Assembly (NCBI GenBank): GCA_003697365.1
Contig: RFGP01000064.1
Location: 1 to 35,722, forward strand
DNA length: 35,722 nucleotides
From: Chloroflexota bacterium
Lineage (GTDB): Bacteria > Chloroflexota > Anaerolineae > Aggregatilineales > J027
Direction of reading: 5' to 3'
Each line of letters begins with the position of its first letter. The stretch's first letter is position 1. Under the pieces are notes generated by a model, which made no database searches, was not told the DNA's origin, and worked only from the letters and a program-made list of their open reading frames with translations. The position numbers and the translations under genes were made by a program. This document shows, one piece after another, positions 32,501-35,722 of this stretch.

Positions 32501-34816
32501 CTAGCCCTCAATCCATACGCCACGGCGCGAGTCAATCACGTTGCCTATAACATAAGATGCTTCACCCAAAGCCTGTTGAGCATCTTTCACCTGTTCGGGT
32601 GGCAACACAACGATCATGCCAATACCCATATTCAGCACACGAAAAATTTCGTCTCGTTCAACAGAACCATAGGCTTGTATCATCTTAAAAATAGGAAGAA
32701 CGGGCCATGTATCCATCTGTACTAATGCGCCCAAACCATCAGGCAAAATACGAGGCAAGTTATCGATAATGCCCCCCCCTGTAATATGAGCTAAGCCATG
32801 AATCTCTATGCCAGCACTCAATAAATTTTGAATCGGCGTTAAGTAGCTGCGATGAGGCATTAACAAAGCATCAACGATTGACATGCCGAGCCCTTCACGA
32901 TATGCCAGCCAATCTAAATCTGCCAGAGCATGACGCGCTAATGAGAAACCATTTGTATGTAAACCTGTTGAAGGCAACGCTAGCAGACTGTCATTAGGAC
33001 GAATCTTACTGCCATCGATAATAGCTTCGCGTTCAACAACCCCTACTATTGTCCCCGCCACATCTACGGCATTTTGAGCATATACATCGGGCATTTCTGC
33101 GGTTTCTCCGCCAATAAGCGCACAATTTGCCTCAATGCAAGCACTCGCCATACTACTCACAATTCTGGCAACAATTTCAGGCTCTAGGCGATCAGAAGCG
33201 ACATAGTCTAAAAAGAAGAGAGGAAGTGCGCCTTGCACCAAAATATCATTGATACAATGATTCACAAGATCGCGCCCAATGCCATCCCAACGTCCAAAGG
33301 CTGATGCAACAACTGTTTTTGTACCTACCCCATCTGTTGAAGAGACAAGAACGGGATGCCGCATATGCTTTAATTCACTGACATCAAACAAACCACCGAA
33401 GTTTCCAACTTTGGACAAAACACGATCATTATAAGTTGCCTTAATAGCATTTTGCATCAACTCTATGGCGTGTTGTCCCGCATCAATATCGACCCCTGAT
33501 TGAGCATATCGGTTAGCAGTTTGCCCTATATCACGGCGAAAATGCATTCCATCAAAACGTATCAGTTCAACAGCAGCATAGGCTTTCTTCCTCGCCTCAG
33601 AGACATCATGGGCCAAGGCCGTAACACTCATTACTCTTCCGCCAGAAGTCACCAATTGTTCATGAAGAATTTTTGTGCCAGCGTGAAAGACAATAACATC
33701 AGAAAAAGTATCTAGCTTAGGATGTATGGCGATTGGCAAACCTTCAGGATAACTTTGGGGGTAGCCATGCGATGCCAACACAACTGTAAGACACGTCTTT
33801 TTGCGCCAAGTTAGCGAGTATGTATCTAATTGTCCGCGTATACAAGCGACTACAACATCGTAAAAATCGTCTTTTAATAAAGGCAAGATCACCTGTGTTT
33901 CAGGATCACCAAAGCGACAATTAAATTCAAGTACTTTTATGCCATCAGGTGTCAGCATCAATCCCGCGTACAGTACACCAACGTAAGGTGTACCTTGTGC
34001 ATTCATCCCATCTAAAACAGCCTGAAAAATATTTTCCTTAATAAAAGCTAGTTCTTTCGCCGATAAATCATTTGTTGGCGCAAAAGCTCCCATTCCACCA
34101 GTATTTAAGCCACGATCTCCATCGAGCACTCTTTTATGATCGCGTGCTATAGGCATGATTGCAAAATTTTTGCCATCGCAAAAAGCTAATACTGAGACCT
34201 CGCGCCCACGCAAACGTTCCTCAATTACAACTTGCTGGCCGGCTGCACCGAAAACTTGGTCTAACATCACTTGATTGAGCGCCTGTTCGGCTTCTTGAAC
34301 AGTATCACAAATGAGAACCCCTTTACCTGCAGCTAAGCCTGAAGCCTTAACAACAACAGGCCGACCTATGTTGCGCACATAAGATCGAGCAGCATCGATA
34401 TTGGTGAACGTTGCATATTCTGCTGTAGGGATATTATGGGTATCCATAAACGCTTTAGCAAATGCCTTTGAGGCTTCTAGTTGTGCAGCGGCACGACTGG
34501 GACCAAACACTATAAGTCCTGCAGCTTGAAAAGCATCAACAATGCCGTTTGCCAAAGGTTCCTCAGGCCCAATTACCGTCAAGGTGATACCGTTTGACTT
34601 TGCGAACTCAATCAATTTTTCGGTGGCATGTGCAGCGATAGGGATATTCTTACATGCTGCACGTGGAAGTAACCCTGCTCCACTATTAGCATCCCATGTT
34701 GTACCACCATTGCCGGGCGCAACATACACTTGCTCTACTTGCGGAGAGCGAGATAGCGTCCAAGCCAAAGCATGTTCACGCCCCCCACTACCAACCACTA
34801 AGACATGATGCCCCAT
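32501..34816 (-). CDS. Bifunctional GAR synthetase / AIR synthetase (PurD-PurM fusion)
   Basis: One uninterrupted frame of 771 residues covers two purine enzymes. Residues 1-433 are PurD (phosphoribosylamine-glycine ligase, ATP-grasp): VLVVGSGGREHALAW, VAPGNGGT, KASGLAAGKGV, NTGGMGAFAP and LEFNCRFGDPE. Residues from about 436 are PurM (phosphoribosylformylglycinamidine cyclo-ligase): SGVDIDAG, VSSTDGVGTKTVVA, FFLDYVASD, ALIGGETAEMP, GLHTNGFSLAR and AHITGGG. The PurD end (FRRDIGQTA) runs into the PurM start with almost no linker. The two are normally separate genes in bacteria; this domain order is that of yeast Ade5,7 and of the first two parts of animal GART. The start is 3 bases after purF, with GGGGG in the purF end. 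Confidence 0.95.
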   Translation of the reverse strand: MGHHVLVVGSGGREHALAWTLSRSPQVEQVYVAPGNGGTTWDANSGAGLLPRAACKNIPIAAHATEKLIEFAKSNGITLTVIGPEEPLANGIVDAFQAAGLIVFGPSRAAAQLEASKAFAKAFMDTHNIPTAEYATFTNIDAARSYVRNIGRPVVVKASGLAAGKGVLICDTVQEAEQALNQVMLDQVFGAAGQQVVIEERLRGREVSVLAFCDGKNFAIMPIARDHKRVLDGDRGLNTGGMGAFAPTNDLSAKELAFIKENIFQAVLDGMNAQGTPYVGVLYAGLMLTPDGIKVLEFNCRFGDPETQVILPLLKDDFYDVVVACIRGQLDTYSLTWRKKTCLTVVLASHGYPQSYPEGLPIAIHPKLDTFSDVIVFHAGTKILHEQLVTSGGRVMSVTALAHDVSEARKKAYAAVELIRFDGMHFRRDIGQTANRYAQSGVDIDAGQHAIELMQNAIKATYNDRVLSKVGNFGGLFDVSELKHMRHPVLVSSTDGVGTKTVVASAFGRWDGIGRDLVNHCINDILVQGALPLFFLDYVASDRLEPEIVARIVSSMASACIEANCALIGGETAEMPDVYAQNAVDVAGTIVGVVEREAIIDGSKIRPNDSLLALPSTGLHTNGFSLARHALADLDWLAYREGLGMSIVDALLMPHRSYLTPIQNLLSAGIEIHGLAHITGGGIIDNLPRILPDGLGALVQMDTWPVLPIFKMIQAYGSVERDEIFRVLNMGIGMIVVLPPEQVKDAQQALGEASYVIGNVIDSRRGVWIEG

Positions 34817-34819
34817 GCA

Positions 34820-35722
34820 TTACCCCCAAGACTCTTCAAAAATAAATTTATCCCGATCTGTCTCAAACAACCATTCTGGAATATGAACAGGGTAATCACC
34901 GTTAAAGCACGCAGTACAATATGTATTTTCTATGCCCACTCCTTCACGGATCGCCTTCAACATTCCTTCTAGGCTTAGATAACCTAAACTATCAGCGCCA
35001 ATTTTCGCTTGAATTTCCTCAATAGAGTGTGTCGCTGCGATAAGTTGCTCATAAGTTGCCATGTCAACACCCATAAAGCATGGATGTTTGACAGGTGGAG
35101 ATGATACGCGCATATGCACCTCTTTAGCCCCTCCATCACGTAAAAGTTGAATGAGTGGCGCTGCTGTATTACCTCTCACAATAGAATCATCTACGAGCAC
35201 AACTCGCTTGCCTTCTAAATTAGAGATCAGCGCATTATATTTTAGGTTGACGCTTTGCTTGCGAAGCGTGTCATCTGGTTGAATAAAAGTGCGCCCGATA
35301 TAACGGTTTTTGGTTAAGCCTTCACTATATTGAATACCAGACTGGGCCGCATAGCCAATGGCTGCAGGGGTAGCGGAATCTGGCACCCCAATGACAATAT
35401 CTGCTTCAGCAGGTTGTTCAATGGCAAGTTGTCGCCCCATTTGTTGACGAACTTTATGCACTACTTGACCATCAAGTAAAGAATCAGGACGCGCAAAATA
35501 TACATATTCAAAAGAACACAAGGAGCGCCGCTTAGCAGGATGTCCTTCAAAGCTAGTTATACCATTGGCATTAATCCGTATGATTTCGCCATGTTGAACA
35601 TAACGCAAATATTCAGCGCCAATAGTGCCCAAAGCACATGATTCTGATGCGATCACATATCCTTCTGGCAGCTTACCTAAACACAAAGGACGCAATCCAT
35701 ATGGGTCTCGGACAGCATAAAG
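34820..35722 (-). CDS. purF: Amidophosphoribosyltransferase, 3' part
   Basis: First enzyme of purine synthesis (PRPP plus glutamine to phosphoribosylamine). The frame stays open to the window end ([16 protein letters not shown] spans the ORF-track start), so about 170 N-terminal residues, including the Cys1 glutaminase nucleophile, are outside. Present are the end of the glutaminase domain, the PRPP-binding loop [13 protein letters not shown] and the PRTase core [12 protein letters not shown]. Cysteines in [17 protein letters not shown] and [11 protein letters not shown] match the [4Fe-4S] ligands of the Bacillus-type enzyme, which is oxygen-sensitive. Followed after 3 bases by the purD-purM fusion. 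Confidence 0.95.
   Translation of the reverse strand, partial: LYAVRDPYGLRPLCLGKLPEGYVIASESCALGTIGAEYLRYVQHGEIIRINANGITSFEGHPAKRRSLCSFEYVYFARPDSLLDGQVVHKVRQQMGRQLAIEQPAEADIVIGVPDSATPAAIGYAAQSGIQYSEGLTKNRYIGRTFIQPDDTLRKQSVNLKYNALISNLEGKRVVLVDDSIVRGNTAAPLIQLLRDGGAKEVHMRVSSPPVKHPCFMGVDMATYEQLIAATHSIEEIQAKIGADSLGYLSLEGMLKAIREGVGIENTYCTACFNGDYPVHIPEWLFETDRDKFIFEESWG

Noticed and set aside
32494-32535. PurN start 14 codons upstream, overlapping purDM
   Set aside because: The PurN family begins at MGIVVLISGNGSN; the extension is a read of the purM 3' end in another frame. I also considered a frameshift-mediated triple fusion but see no slippery site and a proper stop codon.
1-35722. Mobile elements, CRISPR arrays, toxin-antitoxin or phage genes
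   Set aside because: No transposase, integrase, regularly spaced repeat, attachment-site pair or small toxin/antitoxin gene was found on either strand.

Overview
The window is ordinary-looking bacterial chromosome: closely spaced housekeeping genes and transporters, with no phage, insertion sequence, CRISPR array or RNA gene that I could see. Base composition is moderate and start-proximal Shine-Dalgarno sites (AGGAG type) are frequent. Three hints together point to Chloroflexota (Anaerolineae-like), at moderate confidence only: an acidic Met/Glu-rich tail on the Liv binding protein, very long LivH/LivM permeases, and a glyoxylate shunt next to NarL-type two-component genes. I had no database to test this.

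Layout. (1) 1-657 is the end of an M20 metallopeptidase. (2) 658-5000 is a cobalamin uptake and salvage operon: an AdoCbl riboswitch, btuF, btuC, btuD and a cobC-like phosphatase. (3) 4968-6317 (minus) is a PHP phosphoesterase fused to an AlbA_2 domain, overlapping cobC tail to tail. (4) 6468-15289 is a branched-chain amino acid ABC operon (livK, terminator, livH, livM, livG, livF) continuing into a small lipoprotein gene and purB. (5) 15290-15593 is a gene-free, hairpin-rich leader before a NitT/TauT-type transporter (duplicated permease plus ATPase with a C-terminal AAA-associated domain; no binding protein). (6) 18751-19758 (minus) is moaA. (7) 19997-26106 is a fatty-acid/acetate module: an acyl-CoA synthetase, a NarL-type response regulator and cytoplasmic histidine kinase (minus), and divergently aceB and aceA. 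(8) 26248-30892 (minus) is a Zn/Mn/Fe-type ABC transporter whose two permeases carry winged-helix tails resembling DtxR/MntR regulators; one also has a six-cysteine insertion. Its promoter carries two DtxR-like boxes. (9) 30994-31917 is a cytosolic cobalamin-binding BtuF homologue. (10) 31897-35722 (minus) is a purine operon read purF (cut by the window end), a fused purD-purM, then purN.

How the genes fit together. Cobalamin appears twice (riboswitch operon and soluble binding protein). De novo purine synthesis appears twice (purF-purDM-purN and, separately, purB in the liv operon). Acyl-CoA synthetase, isocitrate lyase and malate synthase form a route for growth on fatty acids or acetate, and the divergent two-component pair is the natural candidate regulator. 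The least conventional items are the metal transporter with regulator-like permease tails and matching operator boxes, the bacterial purD-purM fusion, the PHP-AlbA_2 fusion and the structured leader at 15290-15593.
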